Counted from the first letter of the stretch, positions 1 to 7,297 are shown. The stretch: DNA of 13,749 nt from JBOFEH01 sp051650265 (GCA_051650265.1 JBOFIR010000104.1:1-13749); one strand, 5' to 3'. Translations and numbers: made by a program. The notes: generated by a model from the sequence alone, not told the origin.

Positions 1-581
1 CGGAACCATCTATTCTCCGCCCCTTCCATTACTGCATTTTTGAGGAATGGATTGAAGTAAGATGAGATGAAGAATTCTTTTTGCTCTTCTGAGTTATTTT
101 GTACCGATACAGTAAAGTACATTTTCTTCTCAGCATCTACAAACGTACGTACAGCAAATGTTACGCCTTCAGCTTCTGTGATGTAGTATGCACTTGCTTT
201 TCTAAATACAGTATAGCGCTCTGTTTCCACATCTGTCGCCATCACTGGTACAGCTAGTATTGGGAATACACGATATCCCGTATCTCCTTTAAAGCCACCA
301 AAGAAAGCAATCTTTGGTTCTTGTCCTTCTGATGCACGCAAGTAAGGTGAGAATAAACCTTCATTGCTATGAATATAACCTGAAGCATACGCCCAGTAGT
401 TAAAGCCATTTTGTCCAAATGGGTAACGACAATCCCCATCCTCTCTTGGAAGTGCTAAAATATTGTTATCTGAAATGAAGAAGGCTTTACCTGGCATTTC
501 TTTTTCTTTAGCACACTCTGGGTTGTTTTTAAGCGTAGCATATTCCTGCTCAAATAAATTAATTTGCTGAATCAAACTCAT
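1..581 (-). CDS. GH94-like glycoside phosphorylase, N-terminal part (gene runs off the window)
   Basis: The frame is open from ATG at 581 down to position 1, giving 193 complete codons with no stop, so the C-terminal part lies outside. The start is well supported by an AAAGGGGTG ribosome site 6 bases upstream. The visible part (MSLIQQINLFEQEY..., with NYWAYASGYIHSNEGLFSPY near residues 62-81 and SSYFNPFLKNA near 174-184) looks like the N-terminal beta-sandwich of GH94 (old glycosyltransferase 36) enzymes, which cleave beta-glucosides with phosphate to release glucose-1-phosphate. This is recognised by general resemblance only; the catalytic (alpha/alpha)6 domain is not in view, so substrate and even exact family (GH94, GH149 or GH161) are open. 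The neighbouring mutase gene supports a product that is a sugar-1-phosphate. It is the last visible gene of the sugar-uptake locus and has no signal peptide, so it should be cytoplasmic. Confidence 0.55.
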   Translation of the reverse strand, partial: MSLIQQINLFEQEYATLKNNPECAKEKEMPGKAFFISDNNILALPREDGDCRYPFGQNGFNYWAYASGYIHSNEGLFSPYLRASEGQEPKIAFFGGFKGDTGYRVFPILAVPVMATDVETERYTVFRKASAYYITEAEGVTFAVRTFVDAEKKMYFTVSVQNNSEEQKEFFISSYFNPFLKNAVMEGAENRWF

Positions 582-644
582 TTTGTACACCCCTTTATTT
601 AAATGTTTGAAATGGATTTGGTATTTTCCTCTATCACAGGAGTA

Positions 645-672
645 GCCACTTCTACACTATGGTAAAAGTGGC
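645..672 (-). other. intercistronic hairpin between GH3 and GH94-like genes
   Basis: Arms at 645-655 and 662-672 are complementary over 11 positions with one mismatch, closing a 6-base loop. No U-rich run follows on the minus strand, so it is unlikely to be an efficient terminator. It sits 15 bases beyond the GH3 stop and could protect the upstream mRNA or mark a processing site. Confidence 0.5.
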
Positions 673-687
673 ACCCTGTTGGTTGTA

Positions 688-2295
688 TTAGAATAATTGT
701 TTTGCTGGGTTAAATTCGAATGCCCCATCACCAAAGATTGTTTCTACTAGTGCATCAAGTGTCACTTGTGTCAGTCCACCTGTCGCAATCACATAGTCAC
801 AGTGTGGTTCAAGTACTTTCACATCTTCTGGACTTCTTGTTGCTACCCCAATGATTGTCTTAGTTGGACAGAATTCTCTGATATACTCTAATGTCTCGAT
901 TTGCTCCTTGAAATCATAAGCGTTGACTGTTGTAAAGATTACAAAGTCAGAAATGATTGCAATATCCCCCACAGAAACCATCTCCATATGTGTTGGGCGC
1001 CATGGCATGATTGCTTCTTTTGTATTTTGATGGAAGCCGTGCTTCTTCACAGTATCTTCGATTGAAAGCTTGTCATAAAGGTTGATTGCATCACTCATTA
1101 CAAGACGTGCTGGGTTACCAAAGATAATTCCTAGTTTTTCTTTTTCCTCTAACTTGATTGGGAAATCTGCTTTTTCCCCTTTGTAGAGAATGAGAGACTT
1201 CTTCGCGATCTCATAGGCGATTTTATCACCATCTTCTTTGTTGCAAACTGGTGCTTCTGGAATTTGCCCACACTTGTACTTTGCTTTATATTCAAGTACA
1301 CGAAGACATGCTTCATTGATACGCTCTTCTGCAACCGTACCATTTTGTACACACTCTTCCATAAAGTCCACATACCAAGGACCTGCACATGTTGACATAA
1401 GGATATCACATCCTGCATTCATCGCCTCTACAAGTGGTTGTTTTTGACCATAAGCATCAAGTACTGCTTTCATGATAAGATCATCTGTAATAATAAGCCC
1501 TTCAAAGCCTAACTCATTACGAAGGTAATCTACCACTTTTTTTGACATTGATGCTGGTTTTTCTGCATCAAGTGGTGGGAAGATTCCGTGGTGCATCATG
1601 ATTGAGTCCAAACCATTTGCAATGGCTTTTCTATAAGGTAATAACTCCACATCTTCAAGACGTTTCATATCACCTGGGTGTACGTCCATCTTGAAGTGTG
1701 TATCTTCTTGTGTCAGTCTCATACCTGGGAAGTGCTTACCACAAGCTACGATGCCATTTTCTTGTAAGCCTTTGATAAAGCCTGTACCCATATTGGCAAC
1801 AACTTCTGGTTTGCTTGAGTACATACGATTGTCCACTACTGGCACCCCGTTGATACGATCATAGCTTACATCAAGTACTGGCGCATAACATACGTCAATC
1901 CCTGCATAGCTGAGCTCTTTCGCAACATGCTTTCCTTGCTCATAAGCCATTTCTTCGTCATTAGCAAATCCCATTGCCATATTTCCTGGGAACATTGTTG
2001 TTCCTTTATGTATTGCAGTGAGCTGGCCACCTTCTTGATCAATTGTAATGAAGACCGGTAGACCAAGTGGACTTTCTTTTGCGTGTGCTTGAATCTTTTG
2101 GCACATCCCATGAAGCTGCTCAATATTTCTCACGTTTGTACCTGAGAAAAACAAGATACCGCCTAACTCACCTTTTTTATTCATTTCAATAAGAGATTCT
2201 GGAAGATCCTCATATCCTTGATAGTATTGAAGAAAAGTTTGTCCAATCTTTTCTCTAAGTGTCATTTTTTTAAATACTTCTTGTACGTTAAACAT
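688..2295 (-). CDS. NagZ-like family 3 glycoside hydrolase (beta-N-acetylhexosaminidase / beta-glycosidase)
   Basis: The 535-residue protein has the two-domain plan of Gram-positive NagZ: a GH3 TIM barrel (about 5-345) and an alpha/beta C-terminal domain (about 360-530). Visible landmarks are IDQEGG (85-90), KHFPG (187-191), the Asp198-Thr199-His200 triad that matches the NagZ acid/base Asp-His dyad, and ITDDL (269-273), whose Asp271 is the expected nucleophile. It differs from typical NagZ in the loop after KHFPG: HGD is replaced by Met-Arg-Leu (192-194). There is no signal peptide, so it should act in the cytoplasm on imported oligosaccharide or recycled wall fragments. Some NagZ-type GH3 enzymes work as phosphorylases, which would fit the adjacent mutase gene. 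The start follows AGGAGG by 5 bases. Family is sure; substrate (GlcNAc or glucose) is not. Confidence 0.85.
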   Translation of the reverse strand: MFNVQEVFKKMTLREKIGQTFLQYYQGYEDLPESLIEMNKKGELGGILFFSGTNVRNIEQLHGMCQKIQAHAKESPLGLPVFITIDQEGGQLTAIHKGTTMFPGNMAMGFANDEEMAYEQGKHVAKELSYAGIDVCYAPVLDVSYDRINGVPVVDNRMYSSKPEVVANMGTGFIKGLQENGIVACGKHFPGMRLTQEDTHFKMDVHPGDMKRLEDVELLPYRKAIANGLDSIMMHHGIFPPLDAEKPASMSKKVVDYLRNELGFEGLIITDDLIMKAVLDAYGQKQPLVEAMNAGCDILMSTCAGPWYVDFMEECVQNGTVAEERINEACLRVLEYKAKYKCGQIPEAPVCNKEDGDKIAYEIAKKSLILYKGEKADFPIKLEEKEKLGIIFGNPARLVMSDAINLYDKLSIEDTVKKHGFHQNTKEAIMPWRPTHMEMVSVGDIAIISDFVIFTTVNAYDFKEQIETLEYIREFCPTKTIIGVATRSPEDVKVLEPHCDYVIATGGLTQVTLDALVETIFGDGAFEFNPAKQLF

Positions 2296-2345
2296 AGCTT
2301 CCTCCTACTATTTTGAAGTCTAACTTTATTTTTGGGTCCAATTTT

Positions 2346-2374
2346 ATTATATCATGAAAATACGTTTATGATAA
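2346..2374 (-). promoter_or_regulatory. probable promoter for the GH3 gene
   Basis: On the minus strand there is TTATCA (2369-2374), a 17-base spacer and a perfect TATAAT (2346-2351) preceded by TGA, an extended -10 element. Transcription would start near 2339, giving a leader of about 44 bases with AGGAGG before the GH3 ATG. It implies that GH3 and the phosphorylase-like gene can be expressed apart from the upstream genes. Confidence 0.6.
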
Positions 2375-2418
2375 GTTTGGGAACAACATCGCCATTTAGC
2401 GTTGTCATTCCCAAATTT
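2373..2418 (-). other. imperfect hairpin after the phosphohexomutase gene
   Basis: Arms 2376-2383 and 2408-2415 pair perfectly over 8 bases, and an inner helix of CAA/TTG and CGC/GCG closes the loop CATTTA. On the plus strand the stem can extend to 2373-2418 with one G-U pair. On the minus strand the stem is followed by CTTATC and not by a U run, so if it ends mutase transcription it does so weakly. Confidence 0.4.
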
Positions 2419-2457
2419 TCCTTACCTTATATCATTGCCCACTGGCCTTTATCTCTC

Positions 2458-3870
2458 TTATAATCCTAAGAACTGCTTCATCACACCACTGATTACCTGT
2501 GCTTCTTCTTTTGTAGACATCTCAGTGAATACACGGATAAGAGGCTCAGTACCTGAGAATCTTGCAATAATCCATCCACCGTTTTTGAAGTAAACTTTTG
2601 TCCCATCTTCATAGCTTACTTTCTCAACTTCAATTCCAAAGTCAGGAAGTTTCTTTTGTACAAAGAGTAAGTCTACAAGCTCTGCTTTCTTGGCTTCTGA
2701 GAAACGGAAGTCTCCTTCAGTCATTACAAACTCACCAAATTGCTCATGAATCTCTTGAAGCATCTCTGCAAGACGTTTGCCTGTTACACACATCATCTCT
2801 ACAAGAAGACCTGCTGCAAAGATTCCATCTTTACCTTTGATATGGCCTCTGATTGTCAAACCACCACTACTCTCCCCACCGATTACTGCATCTGTTTCTT
2901 CCATTTTAGAAGAAATATGTTTGAAACCTACTGGCACTTCGTAACACTGTTCGCCAAACTTTGCTGCAATCGCATCAAGTAAGTGTGTTGTTGCAATATT
3001 TCTAACAACAGGACCACTCCAACCTTTGTACTTTAATAAATAGTAGTATAGAAGGGCCATAATATCGTTTGGATGAATAAAGTTTCCTTGTTCATCAATA
3101 ATGCCAAGGCGGTCAGCATCTCCATCCGTCCCAATACCGATATCGTATTTCTTTTCCACAACCATATTGGCAAGTCTTGAAAGTGTCACAGCTGTTGGTG
3201 AAGGTAATCTCCCTCCAAAAGTGGTATCATGTCTATCGTGAATGATATCTACTTCACAGCGACAACTAATCAAAAGTGCTTGAAGTGAGTTTTTAGAAAC
3301 ACCGAACATCGGATCAACAAGTACTTTGAGTTCTTTGTTTCTGATCGCCTCAACATTGAGCATGCCAAGGATTGTATCTATGTAATCGTTAAATGGATTG
3401 ATCTCTACAATCAGCCCGCGATTTTTTGCTTCGTCATAAGCCATCATCTGAACATCTTCCTTGTGAAGCGTTGCAATAATTGCTTCTACTCTCTCTGTCA
3501 CCTCTTCAGTTGCATCACGGCCCCCAAGGGTGAAGATTTTAATACCATTGTACTCTGCTGGGTTGTGACTTGCTGTAATCGCCATACCATAGTTGTTACC
3601 ATTGGTTTTGGCATAATACATGATAAGTGGTGTAGGAGAAATTTTATTGATTAATTGTACCTGAATGCCATTTCCCGCCATAACCTCACACACCCATTGT
3701 GCTGATTTATCTGACAAGAAACGTCTGTCATAACCTACAACTAATCCTTTTTCTGTTACATTTTCTTCTTTCATCATATCAGCTACTGCTTGTGCAACAA
3801 GTACGATATTGTCTTTAATAAATTCATCACCAATAATAGCTCTCCAGCCACCTGTTCCAAATTTGATCAT
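2458..3870 (-). CDS. phosphoglucomutase/phosphomannomutase (alpha-D-phosphohexomutase family)
   Basis: It interconverts hexose-1-phosphate and hexose-6-phosphate through a phosphoserine. At 470 residues it has the normal length and all four family motifs: TASHNP (99-104) with phosphoserine Ser101, the metal loop TDGDADR (248-254), the sugar-binding loop GGESSGG (331-337) and the phosphate-binding loop RFSGTEPLIR (437-446). The GESSG form of the sugar loop is common in enzymes acting on glucose or mannose phosphates; GlmM-type specificity is less likely but not excluded. AAGGAG lies about 8 bases before the ATG. Placed between the sugar importer and the hydrolase/phosphorylase genes, it most likely turns glucose-1-phosphate from phosphorolysis into glucose-6-phosphate. 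It is soluble and cytoplasmic, and appears to have its own promoter. Confidence 0.9.
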   Translation of the reverse strand: MIKFGTGGWRAIIGDEFIKDNIVLVAQAVADMMKEENVTEKGLVVGYDRRFLSDKSAQWVCEVMAGNGIQVQLINKISPTPLIMYYAKTNGNNYGMAITASHNPAEYNGIKIFTLGGRDATEEVTERVEAIIATLHKEDVQMMAYDEAKNRGLIVEINPFNDYIDTILGMLNVEAIRNKELKVLVDPMFGVSKNSLQALLISCRCEVDIIHDRHDTTFGGRLPSPTAVTLSRLANMVVEKKYDIGIGTDGDADRLGIIDEQGNFIHPNDIMALLYYYLLKYKGWSGPVVRNIATTHLLDAIAAKFGEQCYEVPVGFKHISSKMEETDAVIGGESSGGLTIRGHIKGKDGIFAAGLLVEMMCVTGKRLAEMLQEIHEQFGEFVMTEGDFRFSEAKKAELVDLLFVQKKLPDFGIEVEKVSYEDGTKVYFKNGGWIIARFSGTEPLIRVFTEMSTKEEAQVISGVMKQFLGL

Positions 3871-3897
3871 TCTCTTATCTCCTTTACCCTATCCTTA

Positions 3898-3926
3898 AGT
3901 ATAGTATAATGTATAACTTGTGTCTA
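3898..3926 (-). promoter_or_regulatory. probable promoter for the phosphohexomutase gene
   Basis: TAGACA (3921-3926, five of six bases match the -35 consensus), a 17-base spacer and TATACT (3898-3903) lie between the permease stop codon and the mutase start. A start near 3891 gives a leader of about 20 bases with the AAGGAG ribosome site. Confidence 0.6.
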
Positions 3927-3930
3927 AATT

Positions 3931-4803
3931 TTAACCCTTAACTGCCCCAGCAGTCAAACCTTTTACAATGTATTTTTGTAAGAATAAGTACACAATGAGT
4001 ACTGGCACAACAACCAATGTAACTGCTGCAGCCATCAGACCGTAGTCTGTACCGAATTGTGAACTAATCTTTCCAAGTAATGCACAGATTGGCATCATCT
4101 CTGGCTTACGCATGATCATTTGTTGCATGAACAAGTCATTGTAAGACCATAAGAAGGTGAAAATTCCTACTGTAGCAAATGAAGGTTTTGAGATTGGAAT
4201 AACAATTCTTGTGAAAATTTGCCATGGTCCACAGCCTTCTACCACTGCAGCTTCTTCTAATTCCATCGGAATACTGGCCATAAATCCTACAAGGATTGTC
4301 ATTGCAAATGCTAAGTTCCCTGCTACTTGTGGCAAGATAATCCCTGGATAAGTATTTGTTAACTGAAATTTGATAAGCATCATATAAACAGGTACGATTG
4401 TTGCAAATGCTGGGAATAAAAGTGCCCCATACATTGCCCCCAGAATAAGTTTCTTTCCTTTGAACGTATATCTTGCAAGTACATAGGCTGCAAGACCGCC
4501 AAAGAACATAACCCCAATTACCACTGAACCTGAGATAATAAAACTGTTCAGATAAGCTCTACCTATATTCATTTTTGTAAATGCATTCACATAGTTTGCA
4601 AGTGTTGGTGTTGTTGCGATTGCAAATGAATCTGTTAAAATCATAGATGGATCTTTAAATGAGTTATTGATAACCCAGAATAATGCATACATTGTTGTTA
4701 CTGACCAAAGTATCAGTATGCTGTGAATAAGCACTTTGCTGATTGAGAATCCCCCTACTGGAGCAGAACTTTTTTTGAGCATTTTTTCATTAACATTAGC
4801 CAT
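3931..4803 (-). CDS. ABC sugar transporter, inner-membrane permease (MalG/UgpE-like)
   Basis: This 290-residue protein is one half of the membrane channel of a CUT1-type carbohydrate ABC importer. It has a short cytoplasmic N-terminus and about six hydrophobic segments (near 25-46, 86-110, 119-143, 153-177, 210-230 and 258-280). The EAA loop that docks the ATPase is clear: EEAAVVEG at 183-190 followed by IVIP at 200-203. The start is supported by AGGAGGGG 6 bases upstream, and only 12 bases separate it from the preceding permease gene, so the two are co-translated and probably pair as a heterodimer. The partner binding protein is encoded just upstream. No ATP-binding subunit is encoded nearby; in Firmicutes such importers commonly share an MsmX/MsiK-like ATPase. 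The transported sugar cannot be told from this gene alone. Confidence 0.92.
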   Translation of the reverse strand: MANVNEKMLKKSSAPVGGFSISKVLIHSILILWSVTTMYALFWVINNSFKDPSMILTDSFAIATTPTLANYVNAFTKMNIGRAYLNSFIISGSVVIGVMFFGGLAAYVLARYTFKGKKLILGAMYGALLFPAFATIVPVYMMLIKFQLTNTYPGIILPQVAGNLAFAMTILVGFMASIPMELEEAAVVEGCGPWQIFTRIVIPISKPSFATVGIFTFLWSYNDLFMQQMIMRKPEMMPICALLGKISSQFGTDYGLMAAAVTLVVVPVLIVYLFLQKYIVKGLTAGAVKG

Positions 4804-4815
4804 TTCATACCCCTC

Positions 4816-5685
4816 CTATACTTCTTCTTCTTTTAGTAATCTATTAACTACCATTGAGATTACCAAACCTAATACAACAATCAGTACAGCAATCGCACAC
4901 GCATATCCGATACGTGCTGATTGATAAACTGTATTGTATTGGTATGTACCTAGAAGATAAGTTGTCTCGTATGGCATCCCTTTTGGTGCAACAACCCAAG
5001 CAATGTCGAAAATTTTGAGTGTTCCTGTAATCAACAGGATTAAACAAGACTTGATTGTCCCTTTTAATAATGGAATTGTAATATAAATTGTTTTTTTGAA
5101 TCCGTTGATCCCATCAAGATATGCTGACTCATAAATATCTTCTGGAATACCAGCGATCCCTGTAAGGATAATAACAAAGTAGAAACCTACATATTGCCAC
5201 ACTGCTGGCAGTGCGATCATATAAAGTGCTCTACCTTCACTAAGCCAAACTTGAGGCTCCATCCCAAACTTAGTAAGTACTTGGTTGAATACCCCGATAT
5301 CATAGGCATAGAATAAGTTAAACATCAGACCAATTGCTGTTGCTGAAATAACAACTGGGAAGAAAAACACTGTACGATAGAACTTTTGTCCTCTTCTTAC
5401 AGAATCTACAAATAGTGCAAAAAGCAAACCAAGGCCACCTTCAAAAACAACTGTTACAGCCATCATGAGGAATGTGTTTTTGATAGAAGTCCAAATGATG
5501 GGATCACGTAACATTGTCTGATAATTGTCAAGCGCCACCCACGTTTTACTCACCCCTGCTAAGTCTTGAATATTAAAGAAGCTGTTCCAAATACTCATAA
5601 AGAATGGAACATAAAGAAATCCTAATAAGAATAGTATCGCTGGTGCTAGGAAAAACCATATGATTGTTTTATTTTTATAAATCAT
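4816..5685 (-). CDS. ABC sugar transporter, inner-membrane permease (MalF/UgpA-like)
   Basis: This 289-residue integral membrane protein pairs with the next permease to form the channel of a CUT1-type sugar importer. It starts with the usual form of the family (MIYKNKTIIWFFLAPAILF), with hydrophobic segments near 8-30, 70-95, 105-127, 153-177, 203-223 and 258-282. The EAA loop reads ESAYLDG at 186-192 with IPLL at 204-207. A TTG codon ten codons further upstream is in frame, but the strong GGGAGGGGG site at 5694-5702 lies inside that extension and 8 bases before the ATG at 5685, so the ATG is chosen. It follows the binding-protein gene after a gap of about 146 bases that contains two strong hairpins, suggesting lower expression than the binding protein. 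Confidence 0.92.
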   Translation of the reverse strand: MIYKNKTIIWFFLAPAILFLLGFLYVPFFMSIWNSFFNIQDLAGVSKTWVALDNYQTMLRDPIIWTSIKNTFLMMAVTVVFEGGLGLLFALFVDSVRRGQKFYRTVFFFPVVISATAIGLMFNLFYAYDIGVFNQVLTKFGMEPQVWLSEGRALYMIALPAVWQYVGFYFVIILTGIAGIPEDIYESAYLDGINGFKKTIYITIPLLKGTIKSCLILLITGTLKIFDIAWVVAPKGMPYETTYLLGTYQYNTVYQSARIGYACAIAVLIVVLGLVISMVVNRLLKEEEV

Positions 5686-5693
5686 TTTAAAAG

Positions 5694-5702
5694 CCCCCTC
5701 CC
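5694..5702 (-). promoter_or_regulatory. ribosome binding site that decides the MalF-like permease start
   Basis: GGGAGGGGG on the minus strand ends 8 bases before the ATG at 5685. It falls within the frame of the upstream TTG candidate (5715), which has no comparable site of its own. Confidence 0.75.
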
Positions 5703-5735
5703 TTTTTTTGTTCAAACGAAGTTTTTATTTAAGAA

Positions 5736-5778
5736 AAGAATAACAGTTGATGTCGCGAGACGCTCAACTGTTATTCTT
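5736..5778 (-). other. strong intercistronic hairpin between binding-protein and permease genes
   Basis: Arms 5736-5750 and 5764-5778 are perfectly complementary over 15 bases. The apical part adds a 3-bp GTC/GAC helix. On the minus strand the structure runs into UUCUUUUCUUAAAU, a partial U tract. This fits a leaky terminator or an mRNA-stabilising hairpin that lets the binding protein be made in excess over the permeases, as known for many sugar ABC operons. Confidence 0.7.
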
Positions 5779-5785
5779 ACTTATC

Positions 5786-5809
5786 AGCTAATTGCGCTGG
5801 CAATTAGTT
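5786..5809 (-). other. second hairpin just after the binding-protein stop codon
   Basis: CTAATTGC (5788-5795) and GCAATTAG (5800-5807) form a perfect 8-bp stem around a 4-base loop, extendable by a wobble pair and an A-T pair. It lies 22 bases after the stop codon and 7 bases before the larger hairpin in the direction of transcription, so the two are stacked in tandem. Confidence 0.6.
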
Positions 5810-5831
5810 TCTATTCATCTATAAAATATGA

Positions 5832-7172
5832 TTATTGAGCTGTATTAAGTTTAATAACTTCATCTACGACTGTTGCTGGATCTTCTTTACCTGCTGCGAT
5901 ACCTGGTACTTTACCAAGTAAGTAATCCCAAGCTGGCTTAGCTAACCAACCATCAATTGCGCCATCAGAAGCTTTTGCTTCTCCAGCCATTTGAGATCCT
6001 TGTGTTCCAAGTGCAGAAAGTCCTGAAATTGTAACTTGAGCTGCTGGTGCACCACCACCTGCTTCAACAACGAATTGACCAATTAAGTCAGAAGTTGTCA
6101 TGTGTTGTACGAATGCAACTGCTGCAGCTTGTTTTGCTGGATCATCCCAAGCTTTTCTTGTGATATAGTAACCACTAGAGAAACCAGCAATGATTTCTGT
6201 AGGATCTTTTGGACTACCTGGAGCTGGAGGAATAGGAAGAATCACTGTGTTATCTTGATCTTTCATGTTACCAATTGCCCAGTTACCATCTAAGAACATA
6301 CCTGCTTTTTTGTCAGCGAATGCTGCAGAGACGATTTCGTGTTGCGCTACAGCTGTATCAGCTGGGAAAGCGCCCATATCGTTGAATTCTTTGAAATGTG
6401 ATAAACCTTTTACCCAGATATCTTTAACTGCTGCTACGTCTTTGTTGCTATGTCCAGCAACGCCACCTTCAGCTAAGATAAAGTGTTCAATCCAGTAGTT
6501 TGGAATATGTCCAAGAGCTGCTGCAATTGGAGTGATGCCTTTTTCTTTGAACCCTTTAATAGCTGCAGTTAAGTTATCCCATGTTGTAGGAAGCTCTAAA
6601 CCGTTTGCTTCAAATAAATCTTTGTTACAGAAGATGCCTTCATAGTATCCACGTACTGGGATAGCATATTGTTTACCATCTGTACAAGCAGCTGATGTCA
6701 TAGCACCTGGTAAGATGTTGCTTGCATAATCTGGGTATTTTGCTTTGATTTCATCAATTGAAACCACTTTATTTTGTTCAACTAAAGTTTTTGAGTTAAC
6801 ATCTGTGAAGAAGAAGATAACGTCTGGCTCGTTACCCGCAGCAAAGTCTGTCAGCACACTTGATTTCCAAGCATCATCAGCTGTAGCTGATTGATCTTGT
6901 ACTGTTACATTCGGATTTGCTTCCATGAATGTTTTGACAGAAGATTGGTAGATCTCTGCCATTGGGTCTGTGCCACCGAACATAGATACTGTATTAAGTG
7001 TTACAGGCGCTGCTGGTGTTTCTGTAGCTGGCGTTTCTGTAGCTGGTGTTTCTGTTTTGTCTGTTGTTTGAGTTGGCTCTGGAGTTGGTTCATCTTTCGC
7101 ACAACCAACAAATACCCCACCTAACATCGTTGCTGCTAAACCTAATGCAAGAACTTTGGAAAATTTTTTCAT
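5832..7172 (-). CDS. ABC sugar transporter, extracellular solute-binding lipoprotein (family 1)
   Basis: This 446-residue lipoprotein captures sugar outside the membrane and delivers it to the two permeases encoded next. The N-terminus has a lysine-rich start, a hydrophobic core and a lipobox ending in FVGC, with Cys24 as the lipid-anchored residue. A Thr/Pro/Glu-rich linker follows (about 25-56) that includes repeated TPATE units, then a mature domain starting VTLNTVSMFGG that is typical of family 1 solute-binding proteins. Hydrophobic, Trp- and Tyr-containing stretches such as the NYWIEHFILAEGG and DGNWAIGNMKD regions are the kind that stack on sugar rings. The ribosome site is AGGGGGG about 10 bases upstream. 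It has its own promoter and a structured leader, and is followed by two hairpins, all consistent with high expression. The sugar is unknown; a beta-gluco-oligosaccharide is inferred from neighbours. Confidence 0.93.
   Translation of the reverse strand: MKKFSKVLALGLAATMLGGVFVGCAKDEPTPEPTQTTDKTETPATETPATETPAAPVTLNTVSMFGGTDPMAEIYQSSVKTFMEANPNVTVQDQSATADDAWKSSVLTDFAAGNEPDVIFFFTDVNSKTLVEQNKVVSIDEIKAKYPDYASNILPGAMTSAACTDGKQYAIPVRGYYEGIFCNKDLFEANGLELPTTWDNLTAAIKGFKEKGITPIAAALGHIPNYWIEHFILAEGGVAGHSNKDVAAVKDIWVKGLSHFKEFNDMGAFPADTAVAQHEIVSAAFADKKAGMFLDGNWAIGNMKDQDNTVILPIPPAPGSPKDPTEIIAGFSSGYYITRKAWDDPAKQAAAVAFVQHMTTSDLIGQFVVEAGGGAPAAQVTISGLSALGTQGSQMAGEAKASDGAIDGWLAKPAWDYLLGKVPGIAAGKEDPATVVDEVIKLNTAQ
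7012..7056 (-). repeat. three tandem 15-bp units encoding the lipoprotein linker
   Basis: Units at 7012-7026, 7027-7041 and 7042-7056 differ by single bases and encode the repeated TPATE/TETPA residues of the linker behind the lipid anchor. The in-frame 15-bp unit could vary in copy number among strains without breaking the gene. Confidence 0.8.
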
Positions 7173-7201
7173 AATAAATATTCCCCCCTGTTTTCCTTTT
7201 G

Positions 7202-7232
7202 ACTAGTAAATACCTCTCTCGTACTTACCAGT
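7202..7232 (-). promoter_or_regulatory. stem-loop in the leader of the binding-protein mRNA
   Basis: As minus-strand RNA, 7232-7221 and 7213-7202 form a 12-bp stem around the loop GAGAGAG with ten Watson-Crick and two G-U pairs. On the other strand the same two positions would be A-C mismatches, so the structure favours the transcribed strand. It lies about 30 bases after the predicted transcription start and about 30 before the ATG. It may stabilise the mRNA or be part of a regulatory leader. Confidence 0.5.
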
Positions 7233-7269
7233 ATGTAATATGTGCTAGTAGGTTATCTAGCTTGAATTC

Positions 7270-7297
7270 ATTATATCACCCAATTTAGACAAATCAA
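7270..7297 (-). promoter_or_regulatory. probable promoter of the binding-protein/transport operon
   Basis: TTGATT (7292-7297), a 16-base spacer and a perfect TATAAT (7270-7275) preceded by TGA (extended -10). Transcription would start near 7263, giving a leader of about 90 bases. The weak -35 with a strong extended -10 suits a promoter that needs an activator such as the adjacent AraC-type regulator. Confidence 0.65.

Noticed and set aside
645..672. Intrinsic terminator after the GH3 gene
   Set aside because: The stem is good but is followed by TACTCC on the minus strand, with no U run.
2352..2372. Catabolite-response (cre) site near the GH3 promoter
   Set aside because: The sequence TGAAAATACGTTTATGA looks similar at first, but the half-sites are too far apart and do not fit the 14-base cre consensus.
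5686..5715. Longer MalF-like permease starting at TTG 5715
   Set aside because: The strong ribosome site lies inside this extension and points to ATG 5685; the added residues are charged and unlike permease N-termini.
6891..7124. Plus-strand Cys-rich open frame opposite the binding-protein gene
   Set aside because: It is antisense to a clear lipoprotein gene, has no ribosome site, and its composition is a by-product of the Thr/Pro/Glu-rich linker codons on the other strand.
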